Counted from the stretch's first letter, positions 1 through 8,817 are shown. The stretch is 64,000 nt of DNA from an uncultured Clostridia bacterium (GCA_934772525.1 CAKVMI010000002.1:124001-188000), one strand, 5' to 3'. A program made the numbers and translations. The notes: a model not told the origin generated them from the letters alone.

Positions 1-108
1 TTTATATAAACACAATCAATCTTTAATTTAAGTTGTTTATTTTATCTTTTTATTAAACCGCTATATTATACAATACCTTTAAAATAAAAGCAACACTAGT
101 GGTAAATT

Positions 109-134
109 AAACCCGCTATAATTTTAGCGAGTTT
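109..134 (-). terminator. Probable terminator after ruvB
   Basis: Reading the minus strand just past the ruvB stop there is a 10-bp stem (AAACTCGCTA paired with TAGCGGGTTT, one wobble) with a 6-nt AT loop, followed by an AT-rich tail. It would end the ruvCAB transcript. The T-run is imperfect, so efficiency is uncertain. The first 108 bases of the window are AT-rich and show no gene. Confidence 0.5.
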
Positions 135-148
135 ATTCTACAGATAAG

Positions 149-1180
149 TTATTTACCTATTGGTGTAGGTGGAGTATATTTTACTCCCATATGAGTATAC
201 GCTGGTTCCAATGCAATTCTTCCTCTTGGAGTTCTTGCAATGAAGCCTAATTGCATCAAAAAGGGTTCATACACGTCTTCAATAGTTGCTGGCTCTTCAC
301 CAGTAAATGCAGATAATGTATCAAGCCCAACTGGTCCGCCGTTAAATTTATTAATTATTGCATCTAACATTCTGCGGTCTACGAAATCTAAACCTATATC
401 ATCAATTTCCATTCTATCTAGTGCGTGCTTTGCTATATCCTTTGTTATAGTATCCGCACCCTGAACTTCAGCAAAATCACGAACTCTTTTTAATACTCTA
501 TTAGCAATTCTTGGAGTTCCGCGACTTCGTCCCGCAATTTCATTGGCAGCATCTTCATTTATCTTAATATTTAATAAACCAGCCGACCTTTTTACTATAG
601 TAGTAAGTTCTTCGGGTGAATACAACTCTAGTCTGCACATTACACCAAATCTATCACGCAACGGACTAGAAAGCATACCCGCTTTTGTAGTTGCTCCAAT
701 TAGTGTAAAATGTGGCAAGTTAAGTCGCATACTTCTGGCACTTGGGCCTTTACCGATTATAAAATCAAGTGCAAAGTCTTCCATAGCGGGGTAAAGAATT
801 TCTTCTACCGAATGGTTAAGTCTATGAATTTCATCAATAAACAAAACATCATTCTCGTTTAAGTTTGTTAAAATGGCAGCAAGGTCGCCAGCCTTTTCTA
901 TTGCTGGTCCAGATGTTAAACGTAACTGCACACCAAGTTCATTTGCAATTACATTACTAAGTGTGGTTTTTCCAAGTCCTGGAGGTCCATATAATAAGAC
1001 ATGGTCAAGACTCTCTTTACGCTTTTTTGCCGCTTGAATATATACATTAAGATTTTCCTTTACCTTATCTTGTCCTACATATTCAGCCATAGTTTTAGGT
1101 CTTAGACTAACTTCGGTATCTATATCTTCACTGATCATATTGCTAGATATAAATCTCTCTGCATCTTCAAAATCTTTCAT
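149..1180 (-). CDS. ruvB: Holliday junction branch migration ATPase RuvB
   Basis: RuvB is the hexameric AAA+ motor that, with RuvA, drives branch migration of Holliday junctions in recombinational repair. The 343-residue product has the usual family length. A Walker A (GPPGLGKTT, about residues 65-73), Walker B (LFIDEIH), the sensor region GATTKAG and the C-terminal winged helix ending in TPRGR are all visible. It is the last gene of a ruvC-ruvA-ruvB cluster, the order usual in Clostridia, and a hairpin follows its stop. Nothing looks damaged. Confidence 0.97.
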   Translation of the reverse strand: MKDFEDAERFISSNMISEDIDTEVSLRPKTMAEYVGQDKVKENLNVYIQAAKKRKESLDHVLLYGPPGLGKTTLSNVIANELGVQLRLTSGPAIEKAGDLAAILTNLNENDVLFIDEIHRLNHSVEEILYPAMEDFALDFIIGKGPSARSMRLNLPHFTLIGATTKAGMLSSPLRDRFGVMCRLELYSPEELTTIVKRSAGLLNIKINEDAANEIAGRSRGTPRIANRVLKRVRDFAEVQGADTITKDIAKHALDRMEIDDIGLDFVDRRMLDAIINKFNGGPVGLDTLSAFTGEEPATIEDVYEPFLMQLGFIARTPRGRIALEPAYTHMGVKYTPPTPIGK

Positions 1181-1248
1181 AATTTCTCCTTGTATTTTTG
1201 AGTAATTTAAAACTATTATTTATCAATATAAAAATTATTATAAAGTTA

Positions 1249-1848
1249 TTATTTTGCCATATTTTTTAAGCACTTCTTAATTAGGTCTTCGGCGGTCATT
1301 TCAGGTTCAGCTACCTTTTGAACTAGTTTTAATGCGTCAGCATTAGATAGTCCAAGACTTTGCAATGCAACACAAGCATCTTCTACCGCTTGACCATCTA
1401 CATTAAGTGCATTATTTTGTATACCCTTAATTTGACCATGGTCAATTTTACCGACTTTTTCACGCAATTCTACAATTATCTTTTCGGCAGTCTTTTTGCC
1501 AAGTCCCTTTACTTTACTTAAAGTCGTTATATCGCTAGTTGCAATAGACAAGCATAAGTCGGTTGTAGAAATACTAGATAGCACCATAACTGCAACCTTT
1601 GGGCCGACGCCAGAAACCGAAATTAATTTTAAAAACATCTCCTTTTCAGTACGGTCTGCAAACCCGTAAAGCGTTACTGCGTCTTCTCTAACTGCAAGAT
1701 ATGTAGGAATGTTTACTTCGCCATCCATTGCAGTAAATTTAAAAACAGCATTCATTGTCGCCGTCATTTCATATCCTACACCTTGCACATCTATTGCAAG
1801 ATAATTTTCTCCACTATCTACTATTGTTCCTCTTAAAAAAGATATCAT
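1249..1848 (-). CDS. ruvA: Holliday junction DNA-binding subunit RuvA
   Basis: RuvA forms the tetramer that holds the four-way junction and loads RuvB. At 199 residues it is of normal length. It shows the N-terminal OB domain (starting MISFLRGTI), helix-hairpin-helix motifs (VSGVGPKVA and VKGLGKKTAEKI) and a C-terminal RuvB-binding three-helix domain (EDACVALQSLGLSNADA). It lies between ruvC and ruvB with gaps of 88 and 68 nt, and is probably co-transcribed from the promoter upstream of ruvC. Confidence 0.96.
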   Translation of the reverse strand: MISFLRGTIVDSGENYLAIDVQGVGYEMTATMNAVFKFTAMDGEVNIPTYLAVREDAVTLYGFADRTEKEMFLKLISVSGVGPKVAVMVLSSISTTDLCLSIATSDITTLSKVKGLGKKTAEKIIVELREKVGKIDHGQIKGIQNNALNVDGQAVEDACVALQSLGLSNADALKLVQKVAEPEMTAEDLIKKCLKNMAK

Positions 1849-1936
1849 TATTTTTCTCCGTTTCTTTCTCGTTAATCTATTTATAAATTGTGATTAATTA
1901 TATTTTAATTTTCACAATAAGTAAGTTTAAATTACT

Positions 1937-2482
1937 TTAGTGTAATGGGCTATATTTTCTATTTGTCCAGTTACCAGTAGTTAAAGTATCCATAGCAGAA
2001 CCCGCCATTGTCTTATTCGTTTGTGCGTGACAAAGTGCGGCAGCTAAAGCATCGGCTGCATCATCTGGTTTTGGTATGCTTTTTAAATTAAGCATTGCAG
2101 TAGTCATATATTGAACTTGCTTTTTATCCGCTCTACCATTACCAGTTATCGCTTGCTTAATTTGAAGAGGAGTGTATTCATACAATGCACCCAACTTTTC
2201 AACAGCCGTACAAAGTATTACTCCACGAGCTTCTGCAACTTTTATGCCAGTTGTAATATTATCATTAAAAAATAACTCTTCTATTGCTATTTCATCTGGT
2301 TTATATTTTTCTATAAGGTGATTCATTCCGTCTTTAATAATTTTAAGCCTTAAAGGAAAATTCTCTTCCTTTGGAGTTTCAATGGTTCCGTATGCTATAA
2401 CACGACAATTATTCTTTTCATTTTTTTCTATAACTCCATAACCAACTATTGCATAACCTGGGTCTATACCTAAAATAATCAC
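1937..2482 (-). CDS. ruvC: Holliday junction resolvase RuvC
   Basis: RuvC is the dimeric endonuclease that cuts Holliday junctions. The RNase H-fold signature is present: GIDPG near the N-terminus, the acidic ELFF segment, and the C-terminal KPDDAADALAAALCH with the catalytic aspartates. At 181 residues it is slightly longer than the family because of a polar tail. The start is GTG at 2482. An in-frame TGA lies just upstream, and the nearest Shine-Dalgarno (AAGGAG) is about 14 nt away, which is unusually far. Confidence 0.95.
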   Translation of the reverse strand: MIILGIDPGYAIVGYGVIEKNEKNNCRVIAYGTIETPKEENFPLRLKIIKDGMNHLIEKYKPDEIAIEELFFNDNITTGIKVAEARGVILCTAVEKLGALYEYTPLQIKQAITGNGRADKKQVQYMTTAMLNLKSIPKPDDAADALAAALCHAQTNKTMAGSAMDTLTTGNWTNRKYSPLH

Positions 2483-2511
2483 AAAAACTCACATTTCTCC
2501 TTATGCACTTA

Positions 2512-2540
2512 ATTTTATACTTTTAGATAGATTTTGTCAA
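2512..2540 (-). promoter_or_regulatory. Sigma-A promoter for ruvCAB
   Basis: On the minus strand a perfect TTGACA (2540-2535) is separated by 17 nt from TAAAAT (2517-2512). It lies about 30 nt upstream of the ruvC start and downstream of the spoVM terminator. This implies that ruvCAB is transcribed independently of recG and spoVM. Confidence 0.75.
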
Positions 2541-2574
2541 CACAATTAGTAAGCTCGAAAGTTTAAATTAATAA

Positions 2575-2606
2575 AAAGGGCAAAGTGTTCACTTTGCCAA
2601 TTTTTG
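2575..2606 (-). terminator. Terminator between spoVM and ruvC
   Basis: A perfect inverted repeat (GGCAAAGTG facing CACTTTGCC, two-base loop) is followed on the minus strand by a run of T. It lies just after the spoVM stop and just before the ruvC promoter. The plus-strand side also has a short T-rich run, so it could work in both directions. Confidence 0.8.
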
Positions 2607-2634
2607 AGTTTTTTACCAAATTATATTGAAAGTT

Positions 2635-2730
2635 TTATTCTGAAACTTCCATTGGTTTTTCTTTATTTTTTACAAATAATCGTAGAAAAACACTTACCGC
2701 CTTTGGGGCTTTAATGCAACAAATTGTCAT
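2635..2730 (-). CDS. spoVM: SpoVM-like 31-residue sporulation micro-protein
   Basis: This small gene is not found by ordinary length cut-offs. The 31-residue product starts MTICCIKAPKAVSVFLRLF and ends with a charged tail. SpoVM of Bacillus is a 26-residue amphipathic helix that recognises the curved forespore membrane and anchors the coat base layer through SpoIVA. The shared pattern is a hydrophobic start, IKxPK at positions 6-10, a hydrophobic helix and an arginine at 17. An AAGGAG Shine-Dalgarno lies 8 nt before the ATG, and a strong terminator follows. The neighbours (recG, yloV, yloU, rpmB) are those of spoVM in Bacillus. The proline at position 9, important in Bacillus SpoVM, is present. 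Family assignment is inferred from motif plus synteny. Confidence 0.75.
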   Translation of the reverse strand: MTICCIKAPKAVSVFLRLFVKNKEKPMEVSE

Positions 2731-2750
2731 AACATAATCTCCTTTATTGC

Positions 2751-2778
2751 ACTATATGTAATTAATTGAATTAGTGAC
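2751..2778 (-). promoter_or_regulatory. Tentative sigma-E promoter of spoVM
   Basis: Minus strand: the -10-like CATATAGT (2758-2751) matches the sigma-E consensus CATACAnT at all but one position, and GTCACTAA (2778-2771) lies 12 nt further up. The -10 ends 7 nt before the AGGAG of spoVM, so the transcript would begin almost at the ribosome binding site. The -35 match is weak. Confidence 0.4.
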
Positions 2779-2785
2779 AAAATTA

Positions 2786-4762
2786 TTAGTTAAAGACAAT
2801 CTTTTTATATAATTCGCCATATGAATTTAATGCTCTATTTAGTATTTCGGTTTTCTCATCATCTGGTAATACTTTCCACAATTCTTTCGCTTTATCAAAT
2901 GCTTCCATTGAAAAATTAACATTTGAAAACAATTCTTCTACGCCATGCTGAGAAGTACCATAAAGAGAACCCGCACCCCTTAGTTTTAAGTCTTCTTCGG
3001 CAATTTTTAGCCCATTATTGTTTGTTTTTAATACCTTTAATCGTTCTTTTGATAATTCATTTACGTTATCACTTATTAAAAAGCAATATCCTTCCGCACC
3101 ATCTCTTCCAACTCTTCCACGAAGTTGATGTAGTGTTGCAAGTCCAAACCTATCGGCGTTATATATTACCATCATATTTGCTTTGTGTACATCAATTCCA
3201 ACTTCTATAACAGTTGTTGCAACTAACACCTTTTTTGTGTCGTCATCTCTAAATATTTCTAATGCTTTGCTTGCCTTTTTTCTGTCCATTTTACCATTAA
3301 CTTCTAAAATTTCATCCGAAGAAAATATCTTATTCTCAACTAAATATTTAGCAATAGACTTAGTGCTTGCAAGTTTTTCGGTTTCATCTTCCACAATTTT
3401 TGGCACAACAACAAAGCATTTTCGATTGGTCTTATTGATCTCGTCCACTAAAAAATGCCACATATCTAACACCTTTTTGCTAGATAAGATATTCGTTTTT
3501 ATGTGACTTTCTCCATTTGGTCTTGCATTAATAACACTTGTTTTTAAACCGCCAAATAGCACAAGTGACAAACTTCTAGGAATTGGTGTTGCACTCATAA
3601 CAATCTGGTCTACTGGATATTTGCTAGCAAGTTTGCCTCTTTGAGCTACTCCAAACCTATGTTGTTCATCGGTTATAACTAACGCCAAATTGTTAAATTC
3701 CACTTCATCACTTAAAACCGAATGGGTTGCAATAATTACCTTATATAAGCCCGTTTTTATACCATTTAAAATTGTTTTTCTTTCAATAGACTTTAACCCA
3801 GAATGCAAGTAGCAAACGTTATCGCCAAATATTTTTTTAGCATTTTGGTAGTGTTGAGCACCTAAAACATCGGTAGGACAAAGCATAACGGCCTGAAACC
3901 CACTATTTATGCACTTAAAAATACTAGCAAACGCAACCATTGTTTTTCCGCTACCAACATCACCAAGAATTAATCTATTCATAGTAAAAACACTATCCAT
4001 ATCGTCATAAACATCTTTTATTGCATTCTTTTGGTCGGTAGTTAAAGTAAACGGCAATAGTTTTTCGAAATCTGAAATTGAAACATTTTTAAAACTCAAA
4101 ACTCTTTTACTTTTATGTTCTGTTAAAAATTTTTCTAATGCTACAAAATTTAGCAATTCTTCTACATTCAATCTAAATTTTGCTTCTTCAATTTTTTCTA
4201 TACTAGTTGGAAAATGCACTTCGTGATAAGCGGTCATCTTGTTCATAAGCCCAACTGAATTATCCTTTGCATCCGTTTCTTCGATATTTTCCAATATCTG
4301 TTTTATTGCTTTTTTGATAGTTAGCGACGAAACATTATCAATAGGCTTATAACACGGCATTATCTTTTCGTTTGCCTTAGATAACGGAAAGTATGATTGT
4401 ATCACTAATTGATGTTTATTATTTAACTTTCCTATTAAATAATATAGACCATCAAATTCAATATTATTTTTCATAAATGGTTGATTATACCAAACCGCAT
4501 TAAAACTTTCGCCAGTAGTTGCATCCTTAAATCCTACAACACAATAGTTTAACCCTTTTAAAAACACACATTTAGGCTCTACAACAACCCTTCCACACAC
4601 TAATAGTTGAGCATCTGAATTTTTGTTAAAGGTGTTAATTTCGGTAAAATTGTAATACTTATATGGCAAATAATTTAATAAATCGGTATCCGTTTTTATA
4701 CCTACACTCTCAAGCGTTTCTAATCTTTTTGACCCAAACCCATAAATATCTTGTAATTCCAT
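2786..4762 (-). CDS. recG: ATP-dependent DNA helicase RecG
   Basis: RecG is the monomeric superfamily 2 helicase that regresses stalled forks and processes branched DNA. The N-terminal wedge/OB domain is followed by helicase motifs: Walker A in GDVGSGKTMVA, a DEQH motif II, MSATPIPRSL motif III, and the C-terminal QLRGRVGR. Length is about 658 residues, normal for the family. The ATG at 4762 (MELQDIYGFG) aligns with the usual N-terminus. A TTG at 4798 is possible, but neither has a clear Shine-Dalgarno. It follows yloV, as in Bacillus. Confidence 0.95.
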   Translation of the reverse strand: MELQDIYGFGSKRLETLESVGIKTDTDLLNYLPYKYYNFTEINTFNKNSDAQLLVCGRVVVEPKCVFLKGLNYCVVGFKDATTGESFNAVWYNQPFMKNNIEFDGLYYLIGKLNNKHQLVIQSYFPLSKANEKIMPCYKPIDNVSSLTIKKAIKQILENIEETDAKDNSVGLMNKMTAYHEVHFPTSIEKIEEAKFRLNVEELLNFVALEKFLTEHKSKRVLSFKNVSISDFEKLLPFTLTTDQKNAIKDVYDDMDSVFTMNRLILGDVGSGKTMVAFASIFKCINSGFQAVMLCPTDVLGAQHYQNAKKIFGDNVCYLHSGLKSIERKTILNGIKTGLYKVIIATHSVLSDEVEFNNLALVITDEQHRFGVAQRGKLASKYPVDQIVMSATPIPRSLSLVLFGGLKTSVINARPNGESHIKTNILSSKKVLDMWHFLVDEINKTNRKCFVVVPKIVEDETEKLASTKSIAKYLVENKIFSSDEILEVNGKMDRKKASKALEIFRDDDTKKVLVATTVIEVGIDVHKANMMVIYNADRFGLATLHQLRGRVGRDGAEGYCFLISDNVNELSKERLKVLKTNNNGLKIAEEDLKLRGAGSLYGTSQHGVEELFSNVNFSMEAFDKAKELWKVLPDDEKTEILNRALNSYGELYKKIVFN

Positions 4763-4852
4763 ACTAAGTATTTTAGCACAATTACTATTACCAGACAAGT
4801 AAAAAACATAAAGAAAAAGCCCTTATACCAAAAGTATAAAGACTTTTAAAAA

Positions 4853-6499
4853 TTATTCTAATGAAATCATATAATAATACAAAGGTTGTCCACCAAAATG
4901 GCAATCAACTTCAACATCTGGGTACTTAATTGCAAGTTCTTCAGCAAGTTTGGTAGCTTCTGCTTCTTGCACTTCTGAACCAAAGAATAGAGTTACTGTC
5001 ATAACATTTTCATTTATTAGTTTATCTACTACTTCGGTTGCAACGGCGTTAATTTCTTCGCCCTTAGCAATAATGTTTTTGTTATCCAAACCAATAATAT
5101 CGCCTTCTTTTAGTTTAAATCCGTCTATATGAGTAGAACGAACAGCGTATGTTACAGAACCAGTCAAAACGGTATCTATTGAAGTTGTCATATTTTTAAG
5201 GTTGGTATCTACGCTATCATCTGGATTTAAGTTAATAGCAGCGGTAATACCTTGAGGAACGGAAGTTGTAGGAACTACAACAATATTTCTTCTAGAAAGG
5301 TCTTTTGCAAGTTCGGCTGCTAAGATAATGTTTTTATTGTTTGGCAATATAAATACCGTTTCAGCCATAACCTTATCAGCAGCTGCTGCGATATCTTCAG
5401 CACTAGGGTTCATCGTTTGACCACCCTCAATAACATAGTCAACATTTAAGTCTTTGAATATTGCAGAAAGTCCTTCACCAGCACATATTGCAACCATACC
5501 TATTGGTTTTAATTCTTCTGGTTGTTGTTGCTTGTTTTTAAGGGACCTAAATTGTTCTAGCATATTTTCAATCTTAATTGTATCAACTTCACCTAATTGA
5601 AGAGCCTTTGTTAGTGCAACACCTGGCTCGTTTGTATGAACGTGTACATGTACGCCGTTTAAATCGCCAATACAAATTACACTATCACCTAACTCCATTA
5701 AACTTTCTCTAAGTTTATCAATGTCGGCTTCGGTTGTTTTGCTCTTTATATTTATTATCCAAAATTCGGTACAATAAGCAAATTCTATATCTGCTAGGTC
5801 ATTATAATCTACATTTGCATTTTTAAATGGGTCACTATCTGCAACTTTATCTGAGCTTTCAAAATCTATAATAGCATCAACTTCATTACCTGAAAGCATT
5901 TGATAAAAACCGGTAAGTATTACAAGTAAACCTCTACCACCAGCATCTACAACGCCAGCCTTTTTAAGAACTGGTAACATTTCTGGAGTTTGTTTTAAAA
6001 CTTCTTCGCCCGCTTCAAGCGTGTGTTGTAAAAATTCTGAAAGTTCGGTATACTTCTTTGCTATTTCTACCGATTGTTCGCTCATTAAACGGATAACGGT
6101 TAAAATGGTGCCTTCCTTAGGTTTTGTTACTGCACCATAAGCAACATTAGAGCCTTCTTTTAAAGCCTTTGCAAATGCTTTAGTCGTAATATTTTTTTCA
6201 TGAGCAAGAACGGTAGTAAAGCCTTTTAATATTTGAGATAAAATAACCCCCGAATTACCTCTAGCACCTTTTAGTGCGCCCTTTGCTATTGCACTACACA
6301 ATGGTTCTAAGTCGTTACTTGTAACCATATTAAGTTCTTTTACTGCACTTCTCATAGTAAGTGACATATTTGTTCCCGTATCTCCATCTGGAACTGGGAA
6401 CACGTTTAACGAGTCTACATACTCTTTATTCTTTTCTAAATAGTTGGCACCGCTTATTATCATTTTTCTAAATACAGCACCAGTTATTGTCTTTGCCAT
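4853..6499 (-). CDS. fakA: FakA/YloV-type DAK2 kinase domain protein
   Basis: The protein (548 residues) matches the DAK2-containing YloV family, characterised in Gram-positives as the ATP-binding FakA subunit of fatty acid kinase, which phosphorylates acyl groups presented by FakB. The N-terminal DAK2 domain carries FPVPDGDTGTNM (nucleotide and Mg binding) and GARGNSGVILSQ. A middle domain contains HVHVHTNEPG, and a C-terminal DegV-like region completes the family layout. No fakB lies in the window. It sits between yloU and recG and is probably co-transcribed with yloU from the promoter at 6993-6965. Confidence 0.85.
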   Translation of the reverse strand: MAKTITGAVFRKMIISGANYLEKNKEYVDSLNVFPVPDGDTGTNMSLTMRSAVKELNMVTSNDLEPLCSAIAKGALKGARGNSGVILSQILKGFTTVLAHEKNITTKAFAKALKEGSNVAYGAVTKPKEGTILTVIRLMSEQSVEIAKKYTELSEFLQHTLEAGEEVLKQTPEMLPVLKKAGVVDAGGRGLLVILTGFYQMLSGNEVDAIIDFESSDKVADSDPFKNANVDYNDLADIEFAYCTEFWIINIKSKTTEADIDKLRESLMELGDSVICIGDLNGVHVHVHTNEPGVALTKALQLGEVDTIKIENMLEQFRSLKNKQQQPEELKPIGMVAICAGEGLSAIFKDLNVDYVIEGGQTMNPSAEDIAAAADKVMAETVFILPNNKNIILAAELAKDLSRRNIVVVPTTSVPQGITAAINLNPDDSVDTNLKNMTTSIDTVLTGSVTYAVRSTHIDGFKLKEGDIIGLDNKNIIAKGEEINAVATEVVDKLINENVMTVTLFFGSEVQEAEATKLAEELAIKYPDVEVDCHFGGQPLYYYMISLE

Positions 6500-6555
6500 T
6501 TATAAATCTCTCCTGTAATACCTACACCTTACTGATTAGCGTAACAACGCAATAA

Positions 6556-6906
6556 TTATACCTTAACACCTACAACATTGATGTTAATAGCATCAACTAT
6601 CATACCAGTAAACTGTTCTACATTATACTTTACAGATCGACGAACAGACTCAGCTACCGCATTCATACTAACACCGTACTTTAAAATTATATCCAAATCT
6701 ATGTGGATTCTGTCTCCGATTGTAAGAATCTTTATACCACGAGATTTTGAGCGTTTTTTAAACAATTCACGCATATTTTCAAATACACTTCTTGCAACTA
6801 AATCAACAACGCCATAACAATCAAGTGCGGTATGCCCCACAACTAATGCAATAGACTCATCAGATATATTAATTACACCATTGGAATTTTCCGTAGAAAC
6901 TGCCAC
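6556..6906 (-). CDS. yloU: Asp23/Gls24 family protein YloU
   Basis: This 116-residue Asp23 (alkaline shock) family protein resembles YloU of Bacillus, which always precedes yloV. It has the family pattern: an N-terminal ISDESIALVVGHTAL segment, a central basic IKILTIGDRIHIDLDI strand pair, and the ending VVDAININVVGVKV. Asp23 proteins are thought to bind the membrane or an anchor and influence envelope homeostasis and lipid metabolism; the molecular role is not settled. It is the first gene of the yloU-yloV-recG unit and divergent from rpmB. A second paralogue is at 39409-39789. Confidence 0.85.
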   Translation of the reverse strand: MAVSTENSNGVINISDESIALVVGHTALDCYGVVDLVARSVFENMRELFKKRSKSRGIKILTIGDRIHIDLDIILKYGVSMNAVAESVRRSVKYNVEQFTGMIVDAININVVGVKV

Positions 6907-6964
6907 AAAATCTCTCCTATACTAATATTTTTAATGAGCATACTCGCCCATTAAATCATTTACT

Positions 6965-6993
6965 ATTTTACAACAACTTATCCAAATAATCAA
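6965..6993 (-). promoter_or_regulatory. Sigma-A promoter for yloU-yloV-recG
   Basis: Minus strand TTGATT (6993-6988), 17-nt spacer, TAAAAT (6970-6965). The start site would be about 50 nt upstream of yloU. A small 7-bp hairpin with a GAGTAT loop lies in the leader (around 6934-6953). It is divergent from the rpmB promoter. Confidence 0.65.
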
Positions 6994-7051
6994 GGTTTTT
7001 TTATAATTATATGTTAAATTTTCCTTTTTTAATAAAATTTATAAAAAAGGG

Positions 7052-7080
7052 TTGCAAAATATTGCAATGTGTGATAAAAT
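7052..7080 (+). promoter_or_regulatory. Sigma-A promoter of rpmB
   Basis: Plus strand TTGCAA (7052-7057), 17-nt spacer, TAAAAT (7075-7080), preceded by an A/T-rich tract. The AGGAGG ribosome binding site follows about 20 nt downstream. The -35 is TTGCAA rather than TTGACA, a variant repeated at several promoters in this window. Confidence 0.75.
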
Positions 7081-7111
7081 CATCTACGATATTTAGTTAG
7101 GAGGAAAATTA

Positions 7112-7294
7112 ATGAGCCGAGTTTGTTCTATTTGTGGTAAAGGTAAAATGACTGGTAACAATGTTAGCCATTCAAATGTTAAGACAAAAAGAGTAACCAA
7201 CCCTAACATCCAAAAAGTTCAAGTGGAAGTTGATGGTAAAGTTCAAAAAGCCTATGTTTGCACCAAGTGCATGAAAGGCGAAAAAAATAACTAA
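7112..7294 (+). CDS. rpmB: Ribosomal protein bL28
   Basis: This 60-residue large-subunit protein is the only plus-strand gene in the window. It begins MSRVCSICGKGKMTGNNVSHS, with the CxxC pair near the N-terminus and a second CTKC pair near the C-terminus. This four-cysteine set is typical of the zinc-binding form of L28. AGGAGG lies 7 nt upstream of the ATG, and a strong terminator follows. The divergent arrangement with yloU is conserved in Bacillota. Confidence 0.95.
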   Translation: MSRVCSICGKGKMTGNNVSHSNVKTKRVTNPNIQKVQVEVDGKVQKAYVCTKCMKGEKNN

Positions 7295-7313
7295 CCTACC
7301 TTAAAAATAAATT

Positions 7314-7348
7314 ACACCGGTATTGAGTTTCAATACTGGTGTTTTTTT
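7314..7348 (+). terminator. Intrinsic terminator of rpmB
   Basis: Stem ACACCGGTATTGA pairs with TCAATACTGGTGT across a GTT loop and is followed by seven T. From here to 7455 I see nothing except AT-rich sequence between the convergent rpmB and phosphoesterase genes. Confidence 0.9.
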
Positions 7349-7455
7349 ATTTCGTATTTAAGTAAATTTTAATTATCTATCGTCTTTTAGGTCTAGCCTT
7401 ATTCAGCAATTTTATCAAGTTATATGTTATATTTATTTTACTAAACCAAAATTCA

Positions 7456-7902
7456 TTATAAATGTTTTAGTTCGGCCGTTATTTTTCCATTTTTAATTTC
7501 TATAACTGCATAACTCCCATTTGCAATACTTCCACCATTTACCAAAACAATTCCATCTTCTTGTATAACCGAAGCGGTATGAGTATGTCCATATAAAACC
7601 AATTTACAATCGTCAAGTTTTGCCTCTTTTATTAAGCCAAATGGGCTATACTTTACTAAAAACTTATGACCATGCGTTATAAGTGTTCTAACCCCTTCAA
7701 ACTCTTTGATAACTGTTAACGGGTAATCATTGTAAAAAATATCGCAATTACCTTCTACCTTTATGCATTTATCATCGTCAATAAAGTCTACATCCCTTAT
7801 TCCGTCACCAGCAAACACAATCTTGTCGTAATTTTCTTTATCTTGTAAATCTAAAATATTTTGATAGTGACCATGGGAATCACTAATTAGTACTATTCGC
7901 AT
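7456..7902 (-). CDS. YfcE/MJ0936-type metallophosphoesterase
   Basis: This 148-residue protein has the full calcineurin-like motif series: LISDSHGH (D8, H10), FAGDGIRD, a shortened EGNCD, THGHKF and YGHTHTA. These bind two metal ions and hydrolyse phosphodiester or phosphomonoester bonds; the natural substrate is unknown. The ATG at 7902 is chosen because GGGAG precedes it and the protein starts MRIVLISDSHG; a longer frame to 7944 runs into the yebC terminator. It lies downstream of yebC, convergent with rpmB. Confidence 0.85.
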   Translation of the reverse strand: MRIVLISDSHGHYQNILDLQDKENYDKIVFAGDGIRDVDFIDDDKCIKVEGNCDIFYNDYPLTVIKEFEGVRTLITHGHKFLVKYSPFGLIKEAKLDDCKLVLYGHTHTASVIQEDGIVLVNGGSIANGSYAVIEIKNGKITAELKHL

Positions 7903-7919
7903 TATGAAATCTCCCGTAC

Positions 7920-7952
7920 TTAAAAACAGATTAGTCGGTATCAACTAATCTG
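7920..7952 (-). terminator. Terminator after yebC
   Basis: Minus strand: ACAGATTAGT and ACTAATCTGT pair across an 8-nt loop, followed by TTTTT. It lies between the yebC stop and the start of the phosphoesterase, so that gene probably relies on read-through. Confidence 0.8.
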
Positions 7953-7961
7953 TAATTCATT

Positions 7962-8684
7962 TTATATATCTGCATTATGATATACATTTTGTACATCGTC
8001 TAGTTCTTCTAGTGCGTCAATAAGATTTTCAATCTTTTCAACTTGGTTTTCTTCTGGAACAATGTAGTTATTTGCAACCATTTCGCTTTCGGCTTGCATA
8101 AGTTCTATACCTGCATTTTTGAATGCTTCTTCTACACTTCTTAACTTGCTAGGTTCGGTGTATACAATAAAGCTATCGTCCTCGGTTACAACATCATCGG
8201 CTCCGCCGTCTATTGCAATTTCAAAAATACGGTCTTCGGTTAATCCGTCCTTCTTTTCAATTATAATGACGCCCTTTCTATCAAACATAAACGATACGCT
8301 ACCGGTTGTGCCAAGGCTACCACCAGACTTATCAAATAAGTGACGAACATCGCCCGCTGTTCTATTTTTATTATCTGTTAAACATTCTACAATAAAAGCG
8401 ACACCAGCTGGCCCATAACCTTCATAAACCATATCGGTATAGTTTACTGTATCAATTTCACCACTAGCCTTTTTGATACTTCTTTGAATATTATCATTTG
8501 GCATATTATTAGACTTTGCTTTTGAGATAATATCGGCAAGTTTTGAGTTTGTATTTGGGTCTGCACCACCAGTTTTTACAGCTACCGCAATTTCTCTACC
8601 TATCTTTGTGAAAATTTTTGCTCTTGCTGCATCTGCTTTATCCTTAGTTTTTTTAATGTTATGAAACTTTGAATGTCCGCTCAT
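7962..8684 (-). CDS. yebC: YebC/PmpR family protein
   Basis: A 240-residue YebC family protein starting MSGHSKFHNIKKTKDKAD, with the family blocks NMPNDNIQRSIKKASG, YEGYGPAGVA and NRTAGDVRHLFDKSGGSLG. Members have been described as DNA-binding regulators and, more recently, as ribosome-associated factors that help at polyproline stalls. Length and all three domains are normal. It has its own promoter and terminator, so is probably monocistronic. Confidence 0.93.
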   Translation of the reverse strand: MSGHSKFHNIKKTKDKADAARAKIFTKIGREIAVAVKTGGADPNTNSKLADIISKAKSNNMPNDNIQRSIKKASGEIDTVNYTDMVYEGYGPAGVAFIVECLTDNKNRTAGDVRHLFDKSGGSLGTTGSVSFMFDRKGVIIIEKKDGLTEDRIFEIAIDGGADDVVTEDDSFIVYTEPSKLRSVEEAFKNAGIELMQAESEMVANNYIVPEENQVEKIENLIDALEELDDVQNVYHNADI

Positions 8685-8754
8685 AAAATATTCTCCTTAA
8701 AAATAATGTACTTATAATATTCAGTTGGTTAATTTGTGGTCATACTTTTACGCT

Positions 8755-8763
8755 ATTATACCA
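8755..8763 (-). promoter_or_regulatory. Extended -10 promoter of yebC
   Basis: Minus strand TGG followed by TATAAT (8763-8755), an extended -10. A weak -35 (TTAGGT) lies 18 nt upstream. The leader is about 65 nt, with AGGAG before the yebC ATG. Confidence 0.6.
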
Positions 8764-8817
8764 TAAAAAATTCCCACAACCTAACCAAATGAATATCTTT
8801 TAAAAATTAATAGAATT

